64,000 nt of DNA from an uncultured Oscillospiraceae bacterium (lineage in GTDB: Bacteria > Bacillota > Clostridia > Oscillospirales > Oscillospiraceae). The stretch covers positions 1 through 64,000 of the forward strand of contig CALWXC010000001.1 of NCBI GenBank assembly GCA_944385415.1. Direction: 5' to 3'. The position numbers were made by a program, and so were the translations under genes. Shown one piece after another: positions 56,011 through 63,571 of this stretch. The notes beneath the pieces are model-generated. The model was given only the letters and a program-made list of their open reading frames with translations. It did no database searches and was not told the origin of the DNA. Numbering within the stretch: the first letter of the stretch is position 1; each line of letters starts with the position of its first letter.

Positions 56011-56786
56011 TGGAACAGCTGCACCAATCCATCATCGACGCCGTCCGGGAGGCGGGAGTCATTGTTCGGTCTGCCGACGAGGACAAGGGCGTCAAGGAGA
56101 AAAGCGGCCATCAGGATTTGGTGACCCGGTATGACGGTGCGGTTCAGCGGTTTTTGGAGGAACGGCTGTTATCGCTGCTGCCGGAGGCTGGCTTCTTGGG
56201 GGAGGAGGACGCCCCCAACCACACGGAGCGGGAATGGGTGTTCATCGTGGACCCCATCGACGGCACCACCAATTTTATCAAGGGCATTCCCATTGTGGGC
56301 ATCTCCGTAGGCCTGGCCCACAACGGACAGATGGAGCAGGGCGTGGTCTACAACCCCTATACGGATGAGATGTTTACGGCCCGCCGGGGCCACGGGGCCT
56401 TCTGCAACGGCAAGCCCATCTCCGTGACCAGCAATCCCCTGGCCGACGGCATTTCCTTTTTCGGTACGTCCCTCTATTATCCCGAGCTGGGAGACCGTTC
56501 CTTTGCCATTGCCAAAAAGCTGTTTGAAAGTAGCCTGGACGTGCGCCGCCTAGGGGCGGCTTCTCTGGATTTGTGCTATGTGGCGGCGGGCCGGGGCGAA
56601 TGCTATTTCGAGTGTTCCCTGTTCCCCTGGGACTACGCAGCGGGCAGTCTCATTCTGGAGGAGGCCGGCGGCATTGTCACCGATATGACGGGTGCGCCCC
56701 TGCGGTATGACCGCAAATGCTCCCTGGCGGCGGCCAACGCCGCTTCCCACCAGCAGCTTCTGGACCTGATCGCCGGGTGCGGCTGA
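56010..56786 (+). CDS. Inositol monophosphatase-family phosphatase
   Basis: A 258-residue metal-dependent phosphatase with the IMPase signatures: FLGEEDAPN (about 65-73), FIVDPIDGTTNFIKG (about 81-95) and WDYAAGSLILEEAGG (about 206-220). Relatives act on inositol phosphate, fructose 1,6-bisphosphate or histidinol phosphate; no substrate can be set. Coupled to rpiB upstream and overlapping a small gene downstream. Confidence 0.92.
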   Translation: MEQLHQSIIDAVREAGVIVRSADEDKGVKEKSGHQDLVTRYDGAVQRFLEERLLSLLPEAGFLGEEDAPNHTEREWVFIVDPIDGTTNFIKGIPIVGISVGLAHNGQMEQGVVYNPYTDEMFTARRGHGAFCNGKPISVTSNPLADGISFFGTSLYYPELGDRSFAIAKKLFESSLDVRRLGAASLDLCYVAAGRGECYFECSLFPWDYAAGSLILEEAGGIVTDMTGAPLRYDRKCSLAAANAASHQQLLDLIAGCG

Positions 56787-57040
56787 CGGTGGCATACGAT
56801 GGATGCTGGGCTGTGGCCTATGACCGGATTGATGCCTTCTGGCGGCAGCAGCCCGATGTGACTGGGGACGGAACGGTGCACCGATACGGCGGCTGCCGCA
56901 TTGAGGTGACCCGTCTGCCGGACCGGACCCTGGGCCGCTGGTCCATGCCCCAGACGCAGGTGCGGTTCACCGGAGACGACCGGGACACGGCGGCCATTTA
57001 CCGCCGGTTCTTCCTGGCCTTTCTCTCCGCCGGAGGATGA
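56777..57040 (+). CDS. Small uncharacterised protein coupled to the phosphatase gene
   Basis: GTG at 56777 overlaps the phosphatase stop by ten bases and gives 87 residues (VRLTVAYDGCWAVAYDRIDA onward, with a Trp/Arg-rich middle). The overlap and the coding-like composition argue for a real gene translated by coupling. Family unknown. A strong terminator follows at 57080. Confidence 0.55.
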   Translation: MRLTVAYDGCWAVAYDRIDAFWRQQPDVTGDGTVHRYGGCRIEVTRLPDRTLGRWSMPQTQVRFTGDDRDTAAIYRRFFLAFLSAGG

Positions 57041-57079
57041 CCGCCGAACGGACTGCGACACCCACAAAATCTATAAAAA

Positions 57080-57124
57080 AACTGGAGCTGCCTGTTTGCA
57101 TGATACAGGCAGCTCCAGTTTTTT
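57080..57124 (+). terminator. Terminator of the rpiB operon
   Basis: AACTGGAGCTGCCTGT (57080-57095) pairs perfectly over 16 bases with 57105-57120 and is followed by TTTT. It also has an A-run upstream and can serve the convergent gene. Confidence 0.9.
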
Positions 57125-57148
57125 CATTGACAGAAACGCCCCACCTTG

Positions 57149-57736
57149 CTAATCCAATGGAGCCAAAATGGAGTTCCGTCCATTATTATAGAAAAACGTG
57201 ACACTGTTCTCGTCCCATTGCAGCGCATAATCCTCCATCTCAATGGGCTTGATGGTGTTGTTTTTGACCTCTCTGGCCCGCACACAGATCAGCAGCGGGT
57301 TCACCCGCTCGTGTACGGTAATCCGGACGTCATGGATGAGCTGTGTCTCCTGTACAATGATGGTATGTGTGCCGTCCGGGGAGGTAAAGCTGTGATGGCA
57401 GCCCTCCAGGCTGTTGGAAACCAGACAAACCGTATTGGAAATCAGCAGCAGGGCCAAAAGGCAAAAGAGTTTCAGACCCAGCAGAATGTAGGTGCTGCAC
57501 CGACGTTTGGTTTGTTTGAAAACGTGCAGGACACACAGTAAGATGCCGCTGATAAACGCGATACAATTCAATCCAATTTGAATCCATTCGGCGGACCCCC
57601 AGGTTCCAACCAGAATTTTGTACTCGCCACTGACTGGCAGCATCCATACCGCAAGATTGACAAACGGCCAAAGAAAGCACAGGGAAAACGCCGCGTATAA
57701 CAGTCCTTTGACGCAGGTATGGTTCACCCCATCCAT
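57149..57736 (-). CDS. Small membrane protein of unknown function
   Basis: A 195-residue protein with three hydrophobic segments (about 11-32, 51-72 and 82-105), then a soluble C-terminal domain (about 115-195, with HDVRITVHERVNPLLICVRA). ATG 57736 opens it but sits right against GGGAG, so GTG 57727 may be the true start. No family recognised. Gene is isolated between a terminator and a divergent gene. Confidence 0.65.
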   Translation of the reverse strand: MDGVNHTCVKGLLYAAFSLCFLWPFVNLAVWMLPVSGEYKILVGTWGSAEWIQIGLNCIAFISGILLCVLHVFKQTKRRCSTYILLGLKLFCLLALLLISNTVCLVSNSLEGCHHSFTSPDGTHTIIVQETQLIHDVRITVHERVNPLLICVRAREVKNNTIKPIEMEDYALQWDENSVTFFYNNGRNSILAPLD

Positions 57737-57919
57737 CTCCCTTCCGGTTTTTGTTTTGGCGCTCCGGCGCAAAACATTCGCGTTTATTGTAACAGACGGA
57801 CCGGAAAATGGGAAGTGTGCTCCGGTGTACGGATGCGTTTTGCTTTTTTGACTGATAGGGCTGTTCAAATCTGTGTGGGCATGGTATGATGGGCAAAAGA
57901 GGAAAAGGAGGCTGAGACC

Positions 57920-58753
57920 ATGGAACAAGAAACCTATTGCGGCAAATCCTGTACATCGTGTACCCATCGGGAGGAGCTGGCCTGTCCTGGCTGTAAAAGC
58001 GGGCCGGGCATGGCATTTGGAGACTGCGAAATTGCCCGGTGCTGCCGGGAAAAGAACCATGCCGACTGTAAGACGTGTACCAGCTGGGCCAGCTGCGGCC
58101 TGCGGGCTGGCCGGGAACAGGAACCGGTCATCCGCCAAAAGCGCAGCGACCGGGAAGCCCAGAAGAAACAGGAGCTGCAAGGCAACGCGCCGGTGCTGGT
58201 CCGGTGGCTCAGCGTTCTGTTCTGGCTGTTCATCCCGCAGATCATCGCAAACCTGATGACCGATGACAACGTCACAAAGGTGCTGCCCGCCCTGCGGACG
58301 CCGGGCGTCCTGCTGACGATGGCCTGTACCCTGGCCTATGGCGTGGCCCTGTGGAAGATGCAGTCCATTGACCGGGGATACCGGACAGCGGCCATCTGCA
58401 ATTTTGTGGTGGGTCTGGGAGGCCTTATGAACTTTATACCGTCGGCAGCCCTACAGATTGTGATTGGCCTGGGACTGGCGGCTTTAGGGCTGGCATCCTG
58501 CTATGTGGAATACAACACCCATGCCGAGGTGCTGGTCCCCACCAATATGCCCCTGGCCCAACAGTGGCGGCAGCTGTGGCGATGGAATCTCTGGTGCATC
58601 GGCGCACTGGTGCTGGTGTTTGTGCTGGTATTTCTCGCGCCGATACTGGCGCTGCTGCTGATTCTGGCGGTGAGCCTTGCCGTAATTGTGCTGCAAGTGC
58701 TCAAACTGGTCTATCTGCACCGTATGGCCAACCATTTCCGGCAATTCTGCTGA
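57920..58753 (+). CDS. Cysteine-rich domain plus multi-span membrane protein
   Basis: A 277-residue protein. The N-terminal 65 residues carry about twelve cysteines in pairs (CGKSCTSCTHRE, CPGCKSGPG, CCREKNHADCKTCTSWASCG), like small DUF3795-type zinc or iron-sulfur binding domains. A charged linker (66-95) leads to about six hydrophobic segments (from about 97 to 265). The fusion suggests a membrane sensor or regulator with a metal-binding cytoplasmic head. AAAAGGAGG lies before ATG 57920. Confidence 0.7.
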   Translation: MEQETYCGKSCTSCTHREELACPGCKSGPGMAFGDCEIARCCREKNHADCKTCTSWASCGLRAGREQEPVIRQKRSDREAQKKQELQGNAPVLVRWLSVLFWLFIPQIIANLMTDDNVTKVLPALRTPGVLLTMACTLAYGVALWKMQSIDRGYRTAAICNFVVGLGGLMNFIPSAALQIVIGLGLAALGLASCYVEYNTHAEVLVPTNMPLAQQWRQLWRWNLWCIGALVLVFVLVFLAPILALLLILAVSLAVIVLQVLKLVYLHRMANHFRQFC

Positions 58754-58796
58754 ATGGGGATGCGTCCTGACAAACGCATAGAAAACTGAACAGAGA

Positions 58797-59006
58797 AAAG
58801 GCCGCCGTCCGCCACCCGTTTTGGGGTGGGGACGGCGGCCTTCGGCTGCGCCGGGGATTGCGCCATCTGCGGATGGCGCTTTGGGACGATTGGAGATTTC
58901 GCGCCGTGCGCGGCGCGGGAGTTTCGCCCGCTGCGGCGGGCGACCAAAGGCTCTGCCTTTGGAAACCGCGATTTTTTGAAAAAAATCGAGTAAAACTTTA
59001 ATTTTT
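58797..59006. repeat. Dispersed multi-hairpin intergenic repeat, copy B
   Basis: Same order as copy A at 52348: long GGCCGCCGTCC stem (58800-58840), GCGCCATC stem, TCGCCCG/CGGGCGA (58924-58943), CCAAAGG/CCTTTGG (about 58944-58962), CGATTTTTT/AAAAAATCG and GAGTAAAACTTT. It has one extra hairpin (GCGCCGTGCGCGGCGC, 58901-58916) absent from copy A. It ends exactly at the 3' end of the minus-strand dehydrogenase gene. Confidence 0.85.
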
Positions 59007-59701
59007 TAGAGCACGAAACCGCCGTTGACGCCCAACACCTGCCCGGTGACAAAGGGGGCCTCCAACAGATAGGCGATGGCCTTGGCCACATCCTCGGGGG
59101 TACCGTTGCGGCCCATGGGCGTCTGCTGGGCCAGATCGGCCAGCACCTCCGGTCCGTAGCCCATCACCATATCGGTTTCCACCACGCCGGGGGCCACGCA
59201 GTTGACCCGGATGCCCGACGGCCCCAGCTCCTGGGCCAATGCCTTTGTCATGGCGATAACGGCCCCCTTGGTGGCCGAATAGCAGACCTCACAGGACGCG
59301 CCCACCTGGCCCCACATGGAGGACACGGTGACGATGGAACCGCCCTGGACGGCCAGCATGGACGGGAGAACGCCATTGACACAGTGGTAAATGCCCTTGA
59401 CATTGACGGCAAAGAGCCGGTCCCATTCCTCCGATGTGATTTGGGAGATCAGTCCCTGATGGGCGATACCGGCGCAGCAGACCAACCCCTGGACCGGTCC
59501 CAGGCGGGAAAAGGCTTCGCTTACGGCGTCGCCGTCGGCCACATCGGCACAGACGGCCTCGGCGCCGGTCTCTTGGGCCAAGGTCCGGGCATCGTCGTGG
59601 CTGCTGCGGTAGAAGAAGGTCACCCGGTGGCCCAGGGCGGAGAGATGGCGGACCGTGGCCGCGCCGATGCCGCGGCTGCCGCCGGTGACGACAATGTGCA
59701 T
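59006..59701 (-). CDS. Short-chain dehydrogenase/reductase (FabG-like)
   Basis: A 231-residue classical SDR. The NAD(P) motif TGGSRGIG is at about residues 6-13, CCAGI near 75, the catalytic serine in TVSSMWG, and the YSATKG pair (Tyr and Lys, four apart) near 140. This is 3-oxoacyl-ACP reductase-like, but no other fatty-acid gene is nearby, so the substrate is open. ATG 59701 follows GGGAGGAATGTTT; ATG 59707 is less well spaced. Confidence 0.9.
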   Translation of the reverse strand: MHIVVTGGSRGIGAATVRHLSALGHRVTFFYRSSHDDARTLAQETGAEAVCADVADGDAVSEAFSRLGPVQGLVCCAGIAHQGLISQITSEEWDRLFAVNVKGIYHCVNGVLPSMLAVQGGSIVTVSSMWGQVGASCEVCYSATKGAVIAMTKALAQELGPSGIRVNCVAPGVVETDMVMGYGPEVLADLAQQTPMGRNGTPEDVAKAIAYLLEAPFVTGQVLGVNGGFVL

Positions 59702-59779
59702 AAACATTCCTCCCAAGCAAGTAAAACGGTCAAAAAATGTGCAGATGCGTTCGATCAAGTGCCGGCTTTCTGATTCTTC

Positions 59780-59808
59780 TTGACAGAGGTTCCAACATAG
59801 GATAGACT
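59780..59808 (+). promoter_or_regulatory. Promoter of a candidate small RNA
   Basis: TTGACA (59780-59785), 17-base spacer, TAGACT (59803-59808). Initiation would fall at about 59815, right at the start of the structured RNA. Confidence 0.65.
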
Positions 59809-59814
59809 AACAAC

Positions 59815-59886
59815 AGGACCATGGACTGGTTGGCCTGACGGCAATGGTAGCCCGAGCGACATCAACCAGCGATTGGTCCGTTTTTA
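59815..59886 (+). ncRNA. Candidate structured small RNA of about 70 nt
   Basis: GGACCA (59816-59821) pairs with TGGTCC (59874-59879), and CTGGTTG (59826-59832) pairs with CAACCAG (59863-59869). A 30-base apical part contains CCTGACGGCAATGGTAGCCC. T residues at 59881-59885 end the transcript. A promoter lies at the right distance and there is no open frame, so this is an independent RNA gene rather than a leader. The scale recalls the published Clostridiales-1 motif of gut Clostridia, which I cannot verify from memory. Confidence 0.6.
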
Positions 59887-59956
59887 TGCCCGTTTGCAAC
59901 GCTTTTAACAAGCGGAAAGCGCCCTTTTCCAGTGGAAAAGGGCGCTGATTGGTCAC

Positions 59957-60427
59957 TTAGCGGCGTCTGCTTCTGCTGCGGTGGTCGGAATACTGCCGCA
60001 GAGAGGAGATCTTGCTGTCGGAGTCCTGCATGAACTGCTTGAGCATGTCATCAAAGGACTGGGGCTCCTTGGGCGAAGAGGAGCGGAAGCCATCACGGGG
60101 ACGGTCGGACTGCGGCCCTTTGGAGCGATCGAAGGGCGGGCGGCCGCGGTTGGCCTGAGCCGGACGGGGACCGCGCTCGTTCTGCTGACGGGGCGGCTCC
60201 TGGGTACGCTTGATGGAGAGATTGATTTTACCGTTCTCCATGGAGATGACCATGACCTTCACGTCCTGGCCCTCGGTCAGATGCTCGTGAATGTCGCTGA
60301 CATAGGCGTGGGCAATCTCGGAGATGTGCACCATGCCGGTCTGGTTGCCGGGAAGCGAAATGAATGCGCCGAATTTGGTGATGCTTTTGACTTTGCCTTC
60401 CACGATCGTTCCTACTGTGAAATCCAT
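59957..60427 (-). CDS. S1-domain RNA-binding protein (YabR type)
   Basis: A 156-residue protein with one S1 domain (residues 3-75, VGTIVEGKVKSITKFGAFIS and GMVHISEIAHAYV) and a basic disordered tail rich in Arg, Pro, Gln and Ser. It lies in the order yabP-yabQ-divIC-yabR as in B. subtilis, which supports the identity. RNA target unknown. Confidence 0.9.
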   Translation of the reverse strand: MDFTVGTIVEGKVKSITKFGAFISLPGNQTGMVHISEIAHAYVSDIHEHLTEGQDVKVMVISMENGKINLSIKRTQEPPRQQNERGPRPAQANRGRPPFDRSKGPQSDRPRDGFRSSSPKEPQSFDDMLKQFMQDSDSKISSLRQYSDHRSRSRRR

Positions 60428-60485
60428 ATTCTATGTATTGTCCCCCTTGTTGATATGGCCCGTGCCCCGCGAAAGCCGTGGCGGG

Positions 60486-60764
60486 TTATTTGCCGGAATC
60501 CCGATAGGTGATTTCTCCGGGGAAGGCCAGGCCCAATTTGGACCGGGCGATTTCCTCCACACCCTCGTCGGTGTCCATGTTGGCAATGCTGTCCTGCAAC
60601 CGCTGATTCTCCTGCCGGGCCATGGAGAGGTCCTGGTTGAGGGCGGCCACCTCGCTCGTCTTGGCTGCTACATCGGTACGGAGGTCGGCATACTTCCAGG
60701 TCAGTGCCGCCAAGATCACCACGATCAGCAGTTTGGCCATCAGTGGTGTCTTTTTAAGTTTCAT
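60486..60764 (-). CDS. divIC: Septum formation initiator family protein (DivIC)
   Basis: A 92-residue bitopic protein: short cytoplasmic start, one span (about 9-26, AKLLIVVILAALTWKY), then a coiled coil (about 30-65) and the DEGVEEIARSKLGLAFPGEI end typical of DivIC/FtsB. It works with FtsL and DivIB in the division septum. It overlaps the yabQ 3' end by 11 bases. Confidence 0.92.
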   Translation of the reverse strand: MKLKKTPLMAKLLIVVILAALTWKYADLRTDVAAKTSEVAALNQDLSMARQENQRLQDSIANMDTDEGVEEIARSKLGLAFPGEITYRDSGK

Positions 60765-61230
60765 CCTGTGTTCCTCCGTCGGTGGTGCAGCCCATAGGAG
60801 CCGAGTGTTTTCGCTTACTTTTTATTCTAACCCATTTTCGCCCAGATGAAAAGAGATATTTTTTAAGTTTTTTACTTTTTTTCGACAGCAGGCCAAGGGG
60901 AAGAACGACCAGGCGGAAAAACCGCTTTAAAAGACGGCCCAGGGCCGTCAGAATCCGCCGAAGCGGCGGTCCCACCGTGTGAAAATAGACCCAGGCGCCC
61001 AGAATCAACAGGGGATAGAAAAACAAAGGGAACTGGCCCCGGCCGCCGTAAAGGGCCAGCAGCAACAGCGACGGTGTCAAAACCGCCACAAAAACCACAT
61101 CCAAAGGCAGCGTCAGCCGGGGCCAGGACCGGCGCAGCAGCCGCAGCACATCATAAACCAGGGCCATGGCCGCGCCCACAACGGCGGCGGCCCCCATCTG
61201 CCACAGCTGGAAAACAACGGGCTGCTCCAT
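60754..61230 (-). CDS. yabQ: Spore cortex biosynthesis protein YabQ
   Basis: A 158-residue membrane protein with an N-terminal YabQ domain (about 1-85; spans near 7-28, 40-60 and 68-85, with LVYDVLRLLRRS between) and a basic C-terminus. YabQ is needed for spore cortex formation in B. subtilis. ATG 61230 overlaps the yabP stop by one base (TGATG). It indicates an endospore former. Confidence 0.92.
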   Translation of the reverse strand: MEQPVVFQLWQMGAAAVVGAAMALVYDVLRLLRRSWPRLTLPLDVVFVAVLTPSLLLLALYGGRGQFPLFFYPLLILGAWVYFHTVGPPLRRILTALGRLLKRFFRLVVLPLGLLSKKSKKLKKYLFSSGRKWVRIKSKRKHSAPMGCTTDGGTQDET

Positions 61231-61520
61231 CAGCCGAACAGGCGGCTGAGGAAGCTGCCGCCGCCGCGGACCTCGTCCTCATAGACCAGGGAATCCACGG
61301 TGCCGTCCACGGTGATCTGGCCGCCGTCCAGGGACAGCATGCCCAGGTGGAGCTGTTTGCCGTGGATGACCAGGGTGCCCCGGTTGGTACAGAGGACGGC
61401 GGTATTTTCATCAAAGCTCTCCACCTCCGTCACACCGGTGAGGGACAGACGGCTGCGGTTTTCCACCACCAGCCGGTGGGGCAATTCCAGGGCGTTCGGT
61501 TGCTGCGGATTGGTTGCCAT
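61230..61520 (-). CDS. yabP: Sporulation protein YabP
   Basis: A 96-residue protein of the YabP/YqfC family (NRSRLSLTGVTEVESFDENT, LVIHGKQLHLGMLSLDGGQI, VDGTVDSLVYED). It is made in the mother cell under sigma-E in B. subtilis and is linked to spore-envelope assembly. ATG 61520 follows AAGGAG; upstream codons in the frame lack a ribosome binding site. First gene of the yabP-yabQ-divIC-yabR cluster. Confidence 0.93.
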   Translation of the reverse strand: MATNPQQPNALELPHRLVVENRSRLSLTGVTEVESFDENTAVLCTNRGTLVIHGKQLHLGMLSLDGGQITVDGTVDSLVYEDEVRGGGSFLSRLFG

Positions 61521-61614
61521 AGGCTCGTACTCCTTCCAAAGTAAAAACGGGCGTGGGGAACTCCCCACGCCCAATATATATGCGGCAGATATACGGTCTA
61601 TGACAGAAAAAATA

Positions 61615-63027
61615 TTATTGGGTAATCGTGCCCATATCCACCGCGGTGATCTCCGGGTAGGTGCTCAGATCGGAGGGCAGGGTCACGGTGACGGCGTCGC
61701 CGGTCTGGATGTTGTCCATGACCATAACCATGGAGATCCCCATGGACTGACCTTCCACCTCGGTGCTCATATCCAGCAGCATTTCCATGGAGGAAAGACT
61801 GTCGCCACGGAAGAACACTTCCATATCCAGCGCGTTGAACGCCATGGAGGAAGCCGCGTCGGTGCCGGTGGGCAGGGAGGAGAGAATGCTGTCGATCAGG
61901 CCGTTGAAGGAGCTGGTGGCATAGTTGATGGTATAGCTGACGGTGCCGTCGCTGTTGGTGGCCTTGGTCAGAGATTCAATGGCGCACAGGGGCTCCGCCT
62001 GGGCGGTGGTGGCCGTCAGGTCGGAGGTGGGCATCTGCTCCATCACGTCCTCAAAGGACAGGGCAACCTTCATTTTGTTTTCGCCGGACTTGATATAGTA
62101 ATAGCCGTCGGCGTACCAGCACTCCATATCCTGGGTCATGGTGGCCTGATCCTCCGGCAGACCCATGGCGGCGGCCATGGCGGGATCGATTTCCATGGTC
62201 ATGTTCATGTCATAGGCCAGCTTCGTCTGGTCCATATGCTCCAGGTCGGACTCCATGGCCATGGTCATGTCAATGCTGGCGGTCAGGAAATCCATGTCGG
62301 CCAGGGTCATACCCAGTTCCACACCGGCGTCGGTGGACAGCTTGGTGGCGTTGGCGTTGGCCTTGGTGATGGCGGCGGTATAGTCGCGGTAATCAGAGAA
62401 GAAGCCCAGGTACATCTCTGCGTCGTCCTTGGCAATGGCGCCGTTCTGGACCAGCTTGGTCAGCAGATCGGCCTCGCCGCTCTTGGGCTTGGTGGCCAGG
62501 GCCGTAAAGCTCATGGCAGCCAGATTGTCCCGGAGGAAGTTGGTCTCGTCGCAGTTGAGCAGATCCACCAGGCCCAGCTTCTGGGCGAAGTCCATGGCAG
62601 TGGCGTAGGTGAAGTCGCCGCCCTCGGCGTCGGAGTAGCCCAGGGCCCGCAGCAGGAAGGTGGTGTACTGCTGGGCGGTGCACAGGCTGTCGCTGCCGAA
62701 TTTGCCGTTGCCGACGCCGTTGCCCAGACCGTTGTCATAGAGGTACTGGACATAGGGCTTGGCCCAGTCGGCCACGTCGTTGAAGGGGGCGGTATACGTC
62801 TGGTTGGCCAGGGCTGCATCTTCGGCGCCCAGCAGACGCACCAGCATGACGCCGGCTTCCAGGCGGGTGGGGGCGCGGTCCAGATCATAGCCGTTGGTAC
62901 CGCCCTGGAACAGGCCCATATCGTTCAGATAGTCGGCACAGTGGGTGAAATCGGCGGCCAGGGTCGGCACGGCCAGGGCGCACACGGCCGCCGTACCCAG
63001 GACAAGGTGTTTGAGGAATCGATTCAT
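61615..63027 (-). CDS. S-layer-homology domain surface protein
   Basis: A 470-residue exported protein. The signal peptide (1-25, ending PTLAA) precedes two or three SLH repeats (about 28-75, 78-130 and 130-185, e.g. PFNDVADWAKPYVQYLYDNG), which bind pyruvylated wall polymer. The C-terminal half (about 240-470) resembles the DUF6612/LppX-like lipoprotein fold, with long beta strands rich in Met and Thr. ATG 63027 follows AAAGGAGCAG. Probably a wall-attached protein of unknown ligand. Confidence 0.88.
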   Translation of the reverse strand: MNRFLKHLVLGTAAVCALAVPTLAADFTHCADYLNDMGLFQGGTNGYDLDRAPTRLEAGVMLVRLLGAEDAALANQTYTAPFNDVADWAKPYVQYLYDNGLGNGVGNGKFGSDSLCTAQQYTTFLLRALGYSDAEGGDFTYATAMDFAQKLGLVDLLNCDETNFLRDNLAAMSFTALATKPKSGEADLLTKLVQNGAIAKDDAEMYLGFFSDYRDYTAAITKANANATKLSTDAGVELGMTLADMDFLTASIDMTMAMESDLEHMDQTKLAYDMNMTMEIDPAMAAAMGLPEDQATMTQDMECWYADGYYYIKSGENKMKVALSFEDVMEQMPTSDLTATTAQAEPLCAIESLTKATNSDGTVSYTINYATSSFNGLIDSILSSLPTGTDAASSMAFNALDMEVFFRGDSLSSMEMLLDMSTEVEGQSMGISMVMVMDNIQTGDAVTVTLPSDLSTYPEITAVDMGTITQ

Positions 63028-63137
63028 ATTCTCTGCTCCTTTCAAATGTTTACCGTTGGGTGATGGAAATTGCTGCTCTCAGTATATAGCACTTTAGTGA
63101 AAAAAGCAAGACGGCGGGAGACGAAGGGCGTCCGGTC

Positions 63138-63557
63138 TCAGAAAGCCAGCAGATTCAGGCCGATCTCCGGTGAGAAGGCCCGGCCCACATGGCCGTCCAG
63201 AATCCGCACCACCATTTCACAGGTGGCGCTGACCACGGCTCGGTTCAGATGGCCGCCCCAGACCCGGCCCTCCCGGTCCCCGGCGCTCATATGCAGATGC
63301 AGGTAGGGCTTGCCATCCATCTCCGTGACGGTGCCCGTCAGAGAGACGATTTCAAAGTCACCGGTGAAGTCATTGGAATGATATTCCTTTTCACCGGGAT
63401 AAAAGACACCGGCGGTGAAGCTGCCCACAGCGCCCAGGGCGCTGACTTCCGCCAGGGCGATGTGTTCCCGGGCGGCTACAGCCGTCAGCTGCTCTACAAT
63501 TTCCTCGCCCTTGTCCATGCGGATAACAAGGGAATCTTTAAAACGGCGGTATTCCAT
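63138..63557 (-). CDS. PPC/DUF296-domain protein
   Basis: A 139-residue protein made of a single plant-and-prokaryote-conserved domain (RRFKDSLVIRMDKGEEIVEQ, LAEVSALGAVGSFTAGVFYP, PYLHLHMSAGDREGRVWGGH). The histidines in HLHMS and GGH match the conserved metal or ligand pocket of the family. Bacterial members are often called DNA-binding, with little proof. It lies 14 bases downstream of the cobalamin gene, so they may be cotranscribed. Confidence 0.9.
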   Translation of the reverse strand: MEYRRFKDSLVIRMDKGEEIVEQLTAVAAREHIALAEVSALGAVGSFTAGVFYPGEKEYHSNDFTGDFEIVSLTGTVTEMDGKPYLHLHMSAGDREGRVWGGHLNRAVVSATCEMVVRILDGHVGRAFSPEIGLNLLAF

Positions 63558-63571
63558 GGAAAACTCCTCCT

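Noticed and set aside
61300..63063. A 587-codon open frame on the plus strand opposite the SLH gene
   Set aside because: Gly/His/Val-rich sequence without domains or ribosome binding site; the SLH protein with signal peptide is the real gene.
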